Shown piece by piece: positions 34,938-49,204 of a stretch of 64,000 nt of DNA. Origin of the DNA: Apophysomyces variabilis (taxonomy: Eukaryota; Mucoromycota; Mucoromycetes; Mucorales; Mucoraceae); assembly GCA_002749535.1 (NCBI GenBank), contig MZZL01000403.1:892209-956208 (forward strand). Reading direction: 5' to 3'. The translations under genes were made by a program, and so were the position numbers. A model generated the notes under the pieces. It saw only the letters and a list, made by a program, of their open reading frames with translations, did not search any database and had not been told where the DNA came from. Numbering within the stretch: position 1 is the first letter of the stretch; each line of letters opens with the position of its first letter.

Positions 34938-35545
34938 TGGCCAAGATGGATGAAGCTACGTGCAAGCGATTGTGTGCCAGTCGCTTGATGTTGGTGGGCA
35001 CGACGCCGACCTAGGCTGCCAAAGCAGTCAGAGTGGCATGGCAAACTGCATACACATGGAAAGCCTGAGTCGAAGAAGGCGACATCGACGCGCTGCGCGT
35101 GATGGCCATGGGACGGCCGGTGCAGTTGGATGTGACCCAACTCGAAGGTTTACGCATAGCTCTGCTGCAAGGCCCGCTGGCATACGGCTTCAATACCAAA
35201 CTGTGGACGCTCAAGCGCGCACGGGCGCTCATCGAGCGGCTGTACGGCGTTACCTTCAGCGAGGTACATATTTGGCAGCTGCTCAGTGCACAGTGCTTCA
35301 GCTCGCAAAAGCCCGAGTGCCGAGCCATCGAGCGCAACGAGGAGGCGGTATTGGCCTAAAAGCGCAAAACTTGGCCGCGCTCAAAAAAGTGTGTCGTCGA
35401 ACAACGACTGATTGTCTTCATCGACGAATCAGGCTTCTCCGAGTGCCCGACGCGGGTGCGGACCTGGGCGCTCAAGAGCTGCACACCGATCATTCAGTAT
35501 CACCTCAATTGGAATGGATTCGGACAGAAAAGTATTCTATAATAA
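34938..35545 (+). pseudogene. Truncated IS630-family transposase (bacterial type)
   Basis: Reading the plus strand from MAKMDEATCKRLCASRLMLV gives the N-terminal helix-turn-helix region with two in-frame stops. Then comes MGRPVQLDVTQLEGLRIALL and LWTLKRARALIERLYGV (winged-helix segment), another stop, and CVVEQRLIVFIDESGFSECP, where the Asp is the first residue of the DDE triad. The frame ends in AT-rich sequence after IIQYHLNWNGFGQ; the two remaining catalytic residues are absent. IS630 elements of this type are frequent in Burkholderiaceae. At least three stops plus 3' truncation show it is dead. Confidence 0.75.
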
Positions 35546-36304
35546 TAGCTGCTTAGCTGACGATGTTTCCCATATCAATAGTATTGATTAAATGAATACC
35601 TACTACCTTGGAAAAAAAATAGACACATGCCTTGTCGGAAGAGAGGCATCCTTGCTAAGAAACTTGATGTTAATCGTTTATTATCATTTTTCTGATTATT
35701 GTCAATGCCGGCACCTAAATCAGCGTTGCTAGCGCTGCTTAGGTCCTGACAAACAAGCTTTGTCTGTGCGTCAAATGTTACTGTTCAAAACAACTCCTCC
35801 CAAAAATAGAAAGACAATGTCATCGTGTGTGCTGCATGTGCCCTTACTGTGTGACAAAAATCAGTACACTTCTTATTGTCTAGATGAATAGTGTTCAGCC
35901 ACATATTTTAGATATTACAAACGATTTTTTAAAGACACAACGAAAGGATAAGGTGTGTATCGCATTCGTGCACTGAGGCAGGCTGTTTAAGCGTCCCATG
36001 CATGGCCTCAATAAGCCCTCCTTGAAGAAGAGTCATGTTAAGTGTAGAGTCACTCAACAACCATGAAAAATCGATTACGGTAAGAATGATGGCTATAAAA
36101 TACGCATGCCTATTTTACAAAAATTATAACTATCTTAATCTCCATTATCTTGCACGACGGCCGTAAACGGAATATGTGGAAATTAGATAAATAAATAAGA
36201 GTGAAGGGGAAATATCACGAATGCTCCGCCTTCTTATTTTATAAGACGATGTGGACTTCGGTAAGATTTCCTTAATAAAAAAAAACAACAGCTTGGTTGC
36301 CATG
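35546..36304. other. Right flank of the island to NAB3
   Basis: No gene supported. The stretch contains a hairpin-forming sequence at 35714-35743 and otherwise AT-rich DNA that includes the 3' flank of the NAB3-like gene. Confidence 0.4.
35714..35743. repeat. Imperfect inverted repeat (hairpin)
   Basis: The arms CCTAA / TTAGG and CAGCG / CGCTG pair in register with small bulges around a 7-nt loop. It lies just beyond the end of the IS630 relic and is locally GC-rich, so it may be a bacterial terminator or transposon-end fragment. Confidence 0.4.
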
Positions 36305-39236
36305 TCACTGGTTTTGATGGCCTTGATCTCGCACATTTGAAGCGCCCTGGGGCTGGCTGGACAACAATTTACCTAGAAAATCGGTTACACTTTGGGAGAG
36401 ATCCTGCTGATGCGGAGCCGCATCACTTTTGGGTAAGTCATGGGTGGCTTTCTGCTGCTGCGGAGCGTTAACAGAGGATGCACTAGCTGCAGCAATGCCC
36501 TGTGCAAGGAGCTGGGCATTTAGGCCACCGAGCCCATTAAGACTATTGGGATTTAACCCAGTAAGTTGGGGATGCTGAGCTGCAAGGGTAGCAGCAAGTG
36601 CACTGTTGGAAGTAGTATTATTTCCTGCAATGATTGCGGCCAACAACTGTTGTATGGCTGGATTGGCAGCCGGGGGAACCGCAGAAGGAGCGGTTGCAGA
36701 CTGAACAGGGGAAATATTTGTAGAAAGAGCGGCATTCTGCGCAATGCTGAGTAAAGTGGCTAATACATTCACATCGACATTGGCGGTAGTAGGAGCACTG
36801 TTAGGATGCATGGAGGGTGGGAGTGATTGACCATATGGTGGAGCAACGGAGGCAACGGGAGATATAGGCAAATTGTACAATAATGGATTAGGAGGAGGAG
36901 GAGGCATTGCTGAAACAGCACTAGCCGGTCTGTTCCCGTGAGGGTAAGATTGGGTCAACATCATGGGACGTGAAGGAGCAAAGTCATAGTTGGCTCGTTG
37001 GACAATAATAACCGCATCTTCAACCGAAATGCCTTCATATTCTATCAACATCAAGACAGAAACGTTAATGCGCAAGTCCAATAGAGAATCTTATGCTAGA
37101 CATACCGTCAAATCGAATATTACTAGATCCGGGATCTTCGCTTCGCTCAAAAACCTGCAAGTAGACTTTGCGTTGGGTATCACTGCCTCGCTCAACCATA
37201 AGTAGCGCCTTTACACCTTCAGTTATCATGCGTTTGACCACGAGGTCCCGAGATACACGGCCATATCGTAGGAATAGAGTTTGAATGGGGATCCTTTGCG
37301 CCTCAAAAGAATCTTCGATAAAATGTACAAAACCACGATCAATCTCATCCCACACTATTAACTGTACGACAGGTACGTCCTTGCCGTATCGTCGAGGTAA
37401 TCCTAACTCTTTCTCTTCCGTTGATGATCCCTCTCTAGCGTAAGATGGGCGAGATCTCTCTAATGTAGAAATCCGTATCCCGCTTCTTTCAGCAGGAAGA
37501 GGTGGGCTTGCTGTGCTGGTTCTTTTTGGTGAATAGTCTCGTTTACTAACCCTTCGTGGGCTAAGCTCACGCCCATCTCGAGGGGATCTTCGTCCATTAC
37601 GAGCTGACGTACTTTCGTTATGTAAATCGCCTTTCCTGACGACTGCACGTTCCGTATGATAGGGGCGCCTGCTGCCCAGGCGCTGTTCAATTGGAGGCCT
37701 GTAATCTTCTGGTTTCGGAGAATCATATCGGCGGGGTTCATCCGCAAACTGATCGTAATCCAAGGTATAATTCGTAGTGGCACGATATTCACCGTTGTCA
37801 GTGAATGGGCCTTGTCCCGAACGATCTGCATACCAGTCTCTTTGGTAAGCATGGTAAGAATAACCAGGCTGGGTAGCAAAATAGTGGGCATTATCTTGCT
37901 CCCATCCTTCGCTAGGGGGTCTTCGATCGTCGAGATATGGACCTGCAACGCTATATCTTTGGGGAACTGCTTCAGAATCATACCCTTCTTCATGAGTGGG
38001 TTGTTCTTGTAGTCTTCGGCGTACAATGACCATTTCACGTTGATGTTCCGGAAACTGATCGTTTCTGTCATGATAATCACTTCTGTCGTTGCGATCATGT
38101 CGACTTGAGCGCGAATGGTCGCGGCGTCGATCACGTATATCTTCTTTTTGGTCTTTCGAATCAGCAGACCGGTAGTTGCGTGATTCTTCTTCTCGAGAAG
38201 AGAATGGCTTAGTTCGACATACTTCTAGGTCTGTAGAGGTGTAATAAAAGGGTTTGTTCGAAGTTTGCGTGAAGCCAGAAAAAAATCGCGAATAGAATGC
38301 AAAAACATGATTAGCCATTGCGGAAATACATTTAGCTGCTTCCTAATTGCCATATTTTAAGCTCGGCGTCATTCACGGTGCTCTAAACTGCTTTGTACTA
38401 GCCCTTTCATGTCAGATCCCAAACTATATAATGCATATGCATACTGCTAAGATTGAAAGTACAATAACCACCCGATCTCTCTTTGGAACAAGTCGCCTTC
38501 GGGTTCACAGAATTAAAGGAATTAAATAGAGAATATACGTACCTAACGTAAATCCTTTAAAACTTCGACCCTTTTCGGATCGCACTGCAGAAGCGCATGA
38601 ATCCGAGTTGTCGAATTGCACAAAGCCATAGTTGCCTTTTAGGCTAACTTCAAGTACTTTGCCATATTTTTCAAAATAATGCTGCAAATCATGTTTTTTG
38701 GCATGCGCAGGTAGCCTGCGGATAAACATTCGCGAATCCAGTGGAAGATCTTTCCAATGGACGTCTTTTCTTTGCCGTTGATCAGTAGCTGTTTCGGGTC
38801 GTCGAATATTTTTCGTGCTTTTGTTCGGAACGTTTGGAAGGGATGAAGAGGACATCTTTAATGTATTATTGTTACTATCGTCTCTCCGCGGTGGGGTGCT
38901 TGGTCGGCTAGGATGTGATATTGGGCCGTCGTGTCTGCTCCCTTTATAGGAGCTGTCTGGCGTCGGACCACGCCTGTATCTGGGTGCCAAACTTGTCTCT
39001 GAAGCCGAGTATTCTTTACTCATAGATTGTTTTATGTGGTTTTGCACGTCAACGGGTTTGGCAGTATACGGATTAGCGTTCTCGTTATTAGGTACGGTGT
39101 GTGGATGAGCGAGGACCAAACTGTTTTCTAAGTGCAACTTTTTCGCTTCAGGATGACCGGAAAACAAAGCTGAAAGGAAATCATCCGCGTGTGAAGGTTG
39201 TGATGCTTTCGCGGAAGATGCTGGCTGGGGCAACAT
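36305..39236 (-). CDS. NAB3: Nab3-like RNA-binding protein (RRM plus NCOA5-like domain)
   Basis: Three exons (38543-39236, 37106-38230, 36305-37041) give 851 residues. An RRM at about residues 170-235 has RNP2 SRMFIRRLP and RNP1 NYGFVQFDN, as in Nab3. It is followed by an Arg/Ser/Asp-rich region. A second ordered domain at about residues 500-610 (VPVVQLIVWDEIDRGFVHFI and KALLMVERGSDTQRKVYLQV) resembles the anticodon-binding-like domain shared with NCOA5. The C-terminus is Ala/Asn/Pro-rich and ends in a helix (SQSVTDFLGKLLSS) reminiscent of the multimerising tail of yeast Nab3. The function is presumably termination and surveillance of short non-coding RNAs. The start is the first in-frame ATG; the frame is open upstream, so an extra 5' exon is possible. 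Confidence 0.82.
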
Positions 39237-39479
39237 GTAGGGAGACGCCGGGCCACGAAGGTTTTGAAGCTGGAACAACGCCAAGCCACTTTGGTTGCGC
39301 TTTGTCAAATTAAGCTGGCGATAACGAATGGAAAACGTTATATGCGGTATGGAAAAAAATAACAGACTGCATAAACAAAAGCAGTAATACCCCAGTGTTT
39401 GTCATAGAGGACAACCGTTTTACCATACATGTCTGATACGCAACATGTTCGACTTAATACACATTTACTGTGTTTTTCC

Positions 39480-40671
39480 CATTTGTCTGCGTGTTTCTAT
39501 TTTTTATTTGCGGACTGGGATTCAAGTTTTTGCGGAATCCAAAAATTGGATTTTTGCATGATTGGATGAAAATATTTGCGGTCAGACTACCCTTCTTTGA
39601 GTACAGTCTTGTCATTGCATTATCTATGACAAGATACTAAGCGTTCATTCCGTGGCAATCCAATCTTTTGTGATCGCCTAATAGACAAAATTTAAGATAT
39701 AATAGAAGAAAAAGAGAACATAACTACATTCAGGGAAAATAAAAGTGGAATATAAGGCAATACAATTGAGCAGAACCGGAATTGGGTACCATTGCCCAGG
39801 CAGCTTCTGATACCATAACTGACAGAAACGGATATGATAGCATCAATGACGTATAGAAACAAACGAAGAGGGCTTATTTCTTCTACAGGTGTTCAACACC
39901 TTCTATCAGACTGAATCCGTTTTTTACTCTTGGGAAAATTGTTGTCTTATCTCTGAATTGTTGTCATCCATAAGACATCCATCGATTTTTCTAATCCATA
40001 GCTGTGATTTTGGTTTCAATGACCCGAACAATATAAACGCGAAGGGACAACACCTTTTTGGCTCTTTGGCTCTGTTATCCAAAACATCCCCGGTATGTAC
40101 TTCGCATTGATTATATGTACAGAATGACTGATGTTCTTCTTCTGTATCCTTTAGCCTGCATGACCTCTGTCCCGAACCACCTTAGGTTGTGTGAGTAAGC
40201 TTCCTGCACTCCACTAGGTAAGTGAAAAAGAAATCTTGTCTGTTTATGCACAGTGTCATTCATTATCTTCTGCTTCCAATTCCTCGCCAGGTGTTGCATC
40301 GCTTCAAGTCCTCTGCAGTGCGTTACACACGAACCGGCCACTCCCAGATGCCGTGCCTCTCTCTCGCCGCCCCCACCGATACAGGTGCGGGGCCGGCCCT
40401 TACCTTTGGGTAGGATTACCCTTCGGGGGTAAGTAAACAAAAGATGTCAAGCTATCCTTCCATTTACTAACCATGAACATTCTTTTACGCTGCTCGAATA
40501 AATTTTGTGTCCACGGAAGGGACAAGTTCACGTAAGTAAAATATATTTTCCGCATAATCCATTTACTAATGACGCATATTTATATCCCTTTTAGCGCAAA
40601 CTTGATCCTTGCATGGACGCAAAATTTATTTAGAGTAGCGTAAAAAATTGTTCAATAAACAGTATATGTTG
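39480..40671. repeat. Dispersed repeat, copy 2 (internally deleted)
   Basis: Colinear with 436-1953 in direct orientation but missing about 330 bp that in copy 1 carry the C-terminal transposase fragment. Small substitutions and indels are spread evenly, so neither copy is recent. It sits between NAB3 and DHR1 without disturbing either. Confidence 0.85.
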
Positions 40672-40951
40672 AACTCAAGTTCTGACCGGACATGTTCCTG
40701 AAAAGGAGAGCCAAAAAAATGAAAAGATGTCCCTTCTATTTTATTATGGATATATATTTACAAATCGTGAATGCGTTACATGCAGAGTATCCATCGAGTG
40801 CCCTCTCTTCTCTGTTCTACTTGAATAGGGGGAAGTGGCCAAGACTTTGGACCAAAACTCGGAACAACATACACGAGCTTTCTGTCCTTCTTTTCATTGA
40901 TAAACCTATTTAATGCATCAGTATCAGTTTAGTGTATCATGAATGAACTTA

Positions 40952-43900
40952 TTACTTTGGTAACGGGTACTCAAGAGGGCGGCCAAATGAGCATAGATCT
41001 TTTCCAATGTTCGCCAACCATTTCGATTCCACAGCGGTGACTCCTTTTAGCCATGTTCGAGTACTTTGGAATAACTCGGTATAGACTAGGAAACGAGGTG
41101 GCTCCTGACCATAAAGCACTGAAGTGGGATGAATAAACACTTCCTCATCGCTCCACATCAACTTGTAAGGAACACCTCTTGAATTTTTGAATCGTTTTCC
41201 TTTGCCTCCACCCGTTTCTAGTACATCCGTCCGGACAGCCACAGAATCTATTAAGCCTGCCGTGATTATCTGTCGCAGCACTTTTAATTGCCGTGCGCTT
41301 GGTGGTTTAAGTTTAGGATCTACGCAGATATCCACTCCAGGGAAGTTGGTTGCCACCATATTGGTTAGTTGACGTCGTAAATTGCGGATTTCTTCCATCG
41401 CTTTCGGTCGCAAAAAGTTTTCGTCGCAATATTCTCTGGTTGCACCTGCATATTCGTAAGCGCCTACAACATTGACCAGTTTCAAGATATCGCTCGAGGG
41501 ATCTAAACCAGCATGTCTCTGAAGAACAGTTTGCCATGATTTAGTGTCCATTGTGAGATATCCGGGACTTCTTACCATTTGGCACTCGTAGTATTTTTTC
41601 CTCACAAGTTTGCGCTTCTCTTTCTCATCAGACGAATCATCGTCATCGTCGCTATCATCGGCTTCTTCATCCGGTCGCTTTTCGTCAAGATGATAGTCTT
41701 GGATAAACGGGTCACCCACAGATAAAGCCGATACAAGAATAATAGTGTAAGGTAGACAGCCGTGTTGCTGGCTGATAATTAACCTATAAGACAAAAAAGA
41801 AAATAAGCCTGACGCACACAAATAATTTCACTATCAAGCATACATCTTAGCAAATCTAGGAGAGATAGGAAACAGTGACATTGTACGACCAAAATCCGTA
41901 ATCTGTTTGTTGTTCGTACTGACCGCACCGAGATAGCCCAATAACTATAAATGTGTCAGTTCATCCTGTGCATATCCTCGTCTCCACCTACCTTTTCGGC
42001 TTTTGTTAGGTTTTCTTTGGGAGGAGGTGTAGGGAAAGGGAAATTGATGACATTATGGATGTTCATAGATTTCATGTTCAGAACAACACCTATTGAGGGG
42101 TCAGGATAATTCATGTTGGTCAGGACAGTTGCGCAGACAAACCTTCAATAGGCATTCTATTGATTTCAGGCGTGGAGAACTGAGGGAACTTCTGATCAAA
42201 GACTGCAGAAGAATAAAGACGGTAGCAATGGCCAGGACCCGTTCTACCTGCACGACCAGCACGCTAAAGACAAAAAAGAAGTAAGCTTACCAGCTTGATT
42301 CCATCCGAGTTTTTTGAATATGTACCTGATCTGCAGCTGCCTTCGAAGTCCAATCGATCTCGAACGACTGAACACCAGTGGTAACATCATATCGGCGCTA
42401 ATATAAAAAATATATTAGTACAGGTTCATAACACTGATCGGGTCGTACCTCTTTCACTTTTCCACAGTCAACTACGTATCGAATACCAGGAATTGTCACT
42501 GATGTCTCAGCTACGTTAGTAGCCACAATACATAAACGTGTGCCCTCTGGTGGAGGTTGAAACACGCGTAATTGAGCTTCTGTTGGCAACATTGAATACA
42601 GCGGCAGGACATGAAGCGGGGCTAAAACAAAATAATGAAGTTACTACATGGTTAGCGATATACGGCATACCATCTTTTGTTTCTTCAAGATCTTCATCAC
42701 TAAATCCAAGGTCATCATCACTTTCGTTCTCACTGTCAGAATCTAGCGCAAAATCTTCTTCATCGATATTGTTTCGCATCAAATCCACGTCTTCTTCCTC
42801 AACATCAGCTAAGAAAATTTTCTCGTTTAAATATGTGTTTCGTTTCGTCCTACTAACGCATACCCTTTCCACTAGGGATGGTTTCGTTCTTCAGTTCCAA
42901 TGCATTGGCCTTTTTCTCTTGAGCCTGTAGGCTACGTGATGCTTTAGGCGGTAAGGCAGGATACTTTTTGCGTAACAACTTGCATAGATGGGTAATTTCG
43001 TTTTGTCCAGTCAAAAACACCAAGATACCACCCGTAGGTAACCGCTCATGGATTTTTGAGACCTTCTTCAAAGCTTCAGCCAAATGATCGACTGGAGTGA
43101 TTTTGTTAAAATGAATGGAGACCTAAACGTGCTGTTAGCACCTTTCCGATTAATATGCTCTTGGTTACATCAACATACAGGATATTGTCGTGCGTTAACA
43201 TTGATGACTGGTGGCGGCTTGTCAAACAGCGCAGTATTCATGGTAAAGTCGGATACACGAAGGGTAGCACTCATAATCACGACACGGAGGGGCTATAATA
43301 ACAACATGATCAGTACAATATCGCTCGCTCCGTAATAGGATACCTTGATCTTCTTTCTGTCTTCACGGCTCAATTCTGCTCTTAGTTTCAACACTCTGCT
43401 TACAACACCAATCAAAATGTCTGTGTTCAAATTGCGTTCATGTGCTTCATCAATGATCAGCACGGAATATTTCGTTAATAATAGGTCTTCAGACAGTTCA
43501 CGCAACAGGACACCATCGGTCATGAACTTTATCCGTGTAGACTCTGACACTGTTGCATCGTAACGAATCTATCGGTGACAGAGTTAAGCTGCTGATCAAA
43601 GCTGAACAAAAAGCAAACGTACCTGGTATGATACTTCTTTTTCCGAGAGATTCAGTTCGTATCCAACACGCTTCGCCATACTGACGGTTGCCACACGTCT
43701 TGGTTGGGTGACACCAATGAGACCAGGATTATCTGGTCAAAATACCGTTTCAGTAACTACATCTTCCAATATTCTGAAAAGCCTACCGCTCTCAGGATGA
43801 GACCATCCAGCTTCATATAAGAACTGTGGAACTTGCGTAGTTTTTCCGGAACCAGTTTCACCACAAATAATGACTACAGTATTGTTTCGAATGGCTTCCA

Positions 43901-45370
43901 TGATAACCTATATTACTCAATGAGCAGGTGTGATTGCTAAGTATCCATGGATCTTTCGCAATATTACCTGTTCTTCGCCACACACTGGCAACTGCAGACG
44001 GGCTTCTTGAACATCCTTGGATCGATTTACTGGGACATAAAATGGCTACAGAATTCTATGTTAGGTATAGATACCAAATCTATATTCTTTTACCTTTGCA
44101 GAATCTGCGCTTAAATCACCTTCCGCTTGGTCTTTCAGTAGTTTAACGGCAACTTCATCCAGTTCGGCTTCTCTACGCTGCACAGGTACCGTCACTTCTT
44201 TTGCTGCCTCAACTACTTGTTCCAATGCAGTTGGACCATCGATAACTGGTTCTTCCACGAGTGATTGATGCTTGCGACCTTCTGTATTCTCATCCTCACT
44301 GTCATCATCGTATGCTGAATCAGAGCTATCGAATGACGTATCTGACTCCATGCCCTTCCTTTGCTTATAACGCTTCCGGACCGCTGCAGGAATGGTAGAC
44401 TGAATTCAATTCGCTAATTTTAGCACACAACTCTTATCAACGTCCAAAGTAATTACTTGTTTCTTCTTTCGCTTCCTCTTCATGAGTGGCATTGCTGATC
44501 CATCATCCGTCTTTTTAAGGGCACTCCCGACCACGACTGCTTCTGCTGAAGATCCTGTCGACGTAGGTTCTGCTGAATTGGGCTCCTCCTCTGCCGTAGG
44601 CCCTTCAATCAGAGTTGGTTCAGCAAACATTCTTTCCATATCAGGATCTATCTCTTTTTCCACAAACAAAGGAACCGTTGTATCTGACGTGTTCAACCCA
44701 GCTTTTTGCTCTAACACAGCCTGTCGTAGTTGTTCGCGTAGCGTTTGGGTACGTCGACCCATGAGCTTGGAGGACTTTAGCAATTCTGAGCTCCACGTTG
44801 ACTTCCTGTTGGCTTGCCCGCTTAATATCAATGATTCTCCGTCTGTAGATTAACTTACGAAGCTTGTTCAATCAATTCTGCGCGCGCTTCCTTCTTCAAT
44901 TTGTATTCCTGTAATGCATCACCCGCTGGGTTAATCTTCTTCTTCTTCCTCATTTAACAATTATTAATACTTACAATATATTTTTCCATTCTTTTCTTTT
45001 TCTTCCGGGACATGACTTTTGTCGGCTATGTTCAGAAAAGGGTTCAGTTTCTTGCCTTTATGCTCGGGAGAGTAGTAAACGGGATGATAGACAAACCTGC
45101 GGTTTAGTTTCCTCTTTCGACTTCTTTTTCCCAGGTACGATCATGAGTTGATTGCTGTCAGTTCTATTGGAATTACCATTTCAATTTAATACGGCCCTGT
45201 CATATAACCTTGAATTCCTACTGTTCGCTGACTTGAACGTTCTCCGTCTCGGTAGCCGTGTCGCTTATGGCTTTGATCCCTCCGTCTCTCGCTCTAGGAT
45301 GCGGTTTTTGGTTGGGTCTCTTCGACGAGGCTCTTGCCTTCTCATTGTATCTCGGTCGTGATTTACCCAT
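40952..45370 (-). CDS. ECM16: DEAH-box RNA helicase Dhr1/DHX37
   Basis: Twenty exons join in frame into 1115 residues, close to human DHX37. They are 45222-45370, 45097-45154, 44975-45025, 44859-44908, 44457-44805, 44094-44399, 43968-44045, 43787-43907, 43623-43732, 43344-43568, 43179-43292, 42864-43122, 42671-42808, 42449-42621, 42326-42397, 42143-42263, 41992-42089, 41844-41944, 41576-41783, 40952-41518. Helicase motifs appear in order: [13 protein letters not shown] (I), TQPRRVA (Ia), IIDEAHERN (II, DEAH), MSATLR (III), FLTGQNEI (IV), [19 protein letters not shown] (V) and [11 protein letters not shown] (VI). Ratchet, OB-fold and acidic inserts follow. Dhr1 unwinds U3 snoRNA from pre-18S rRNA during 40S maturation in the nucleolus. 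The last intron (57 nt) is a multiple of three without stops. Confidence 0.95.
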
Positions 45371-45965
45371 GATCTAAGCGAGAATGATCTACATTTCGGC
45401 CTTGATCAACTTTTTGTGGCTCAAATACAGTCACCCCACTGCTCCCTCCTACTTTTTTGTGCGCAGATAGAATTTATTGTGCACGAATGGACTTGTCCAA
45501 CATAAAAGAGACTATTTCAAGTATGCTATTTCTTGGTAGGCTAAAACGATTCTCCTGACGCATACGCCGAAGTAAAAGGCGACCGTATGCAATCACGCGT
45601 GGCCAGATGCAAGGGAACATTATCAAAAACGAAAGTCCAGTGAGATCTCTATAGTGATCAAGGTTCTGGCAACAAACGTGGCAAAATCGATATCGACATT
45701 GGGACCCATCACCGAGGGAACGGGATTTACTATTACCATGGGGGAGCAGGTGGGTGTCGTAGGAGAAGCTAGGAACTGACCTGGCGTGTTATGATCCTGC
45801 TTCACATGTCCTGGCAAGGATACTTATTCCTTTTTGAAGCTGATATTCCGGAGCTTTTTTAGTTGCGAGAATGAGGAACGGTTGTTTATTAGATGGCAAT
45901 TTTTCTTTTTTAACTTCGTGAAAAACGTTTTATGCAAGGGGACATTCAGTCATCCTACGTTGTTT
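45371..45965. other. Intergenic region between PGM 3' end and DHR1 promoter
   Basis: No supported gene. A 64-codon minus frame at 45623-45817 has no family resemblance. Confidence 0.4.
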
Positions 45966-47978
<2,013 letters not shown>

Positions 47979-49204
47979 GGCGTTATTTTTTTTTGGTTCC
48001 GTTAGAAGGAAAAGGAAAGCAAGGGAAAAATGGAGACTTTCTTTAATATGATTACCGAGTGCGGGGAACAGAGGGGAGTTTGCTTAACGTAATCAACAAG
48101 CCGGTTCAATGATTGGCTGGCTAACACCTGTGACTCTAATGACCCGCGCCCCGATGGCATGACTTTGACCATTAAGCGGATGAATTTCATACTAAACTCA
48201 TGCCCTTCAAGCGCATAAAAAAAGGACCGAGGCAAAGTAAAAAAGAAAAATTCATGTGTAACTAGGCAGTCCATTGAATAATGAACAGAGGAATAAAGAG
48301 AGACGGACGTCAGTTTTGCCGTTTGATGAAAGCATAGGTTGACTATGGGAATCCCGTTTCTGTCTTCTTTTAAAGTTCAATAAAAACCTTGAAAGGGCAA
48401 TTGTTGCATTTGCATGCATTGGCTTGAAAATGGGAAAAAAAGGAATATGATTCCCAACCCAAGTGTTTCAATGCCCCAGTAAGCTCAAGCGCATTTGATA
48501 GTTTAGTATAAGAAAGAAGGTTTCTGATCATGCGTGTATTGACCGATGATACAAAGTCATCCTAGTGCAATTGCACCAAGTAATCAGACCTAACATGATT
48601 GGAAAATATAAACAGCTATCCTAGATAAGCAAAGCATTGCAAGGGGGAAAAAACAAGAAGGCGTTTACGGGCCGCGCGACGTTTCATTAACGTCAACAAC
48701 AGGACACATTATCATCACAAGCCCAAAACGTGTCATCCTTACACTGACAAGTTCGTCAGATTATACTGACTTTCTCTGTCTCTTTCTCTTTATTATCTGT
48801 ACTGCATAACACATACTGAAAACATTAGAATAAACCCCATATTAACAATCATTATCTTCCTTGTTTAATGCTAGTAGTTCTCTTTCGATTATATATTGGC
48901 TATCGCTTTTGCTAGAGAATGAATTTTATTTCGTGACATATACTTTCCACTGCTTTACATGGATGAAACACAGCTACATAGAACGGGAATTATAAAGTGG
49001 GAAAACGAGTGGGACAGGCAGAGTGATAAAAAGTCAATGACCGGAAGCCAAAGTGTTCGTGCACATCAAAAAATCACCTGCTCATTTTGGTTGGAGAGGG
49101 CAGAGCGAATCATTGCAAAGCAGGTTTAGTAACCCCCCCTCCTTCGCTTTTCTTTTTTTTTCTCGTTTTATTCTATCAGACACTCTATTCAAAGGAACCC
49201 CACC
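47979..49204. other. Divergent intergenic region between PGM and ATG3
   Basis: 1.2 kb with no supported gene. It must contain both promoters. CT-rich tracts at 48770-48795 and just before the ATG3 start (49130-49175) look like fungal promoter pyrimidine tracts. Confidence 0.45.

Larger units (their letters stand above)
31190..35755. other. Island of bacterial (Burkholderiaceae-like) DNA in a fungal locus
   Basis: From about 31190 to 33750 the DNA is visibly GC-rich with G/C in third codon positions, intron-free genes and phage-type products. Further bacterial-like GC-rich blocks follow at about 34330-34415, 34765-34870 and 34935-35545. Between them lies AT-rich sequence (33750-34330, 34415-34765) with no recognisable content. 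Contents are an F-box gene, two phage-type genes (at least one broken) and a truncated IS630 transposase. ESF2 on the left and NAB3 on the right are ordinary fungal genes. The likely donor is a Mycetohabitans-like endosymbiont, an inference from gene types and composition. A chimeric assembly is the main alternative. Confidence 0.75.
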
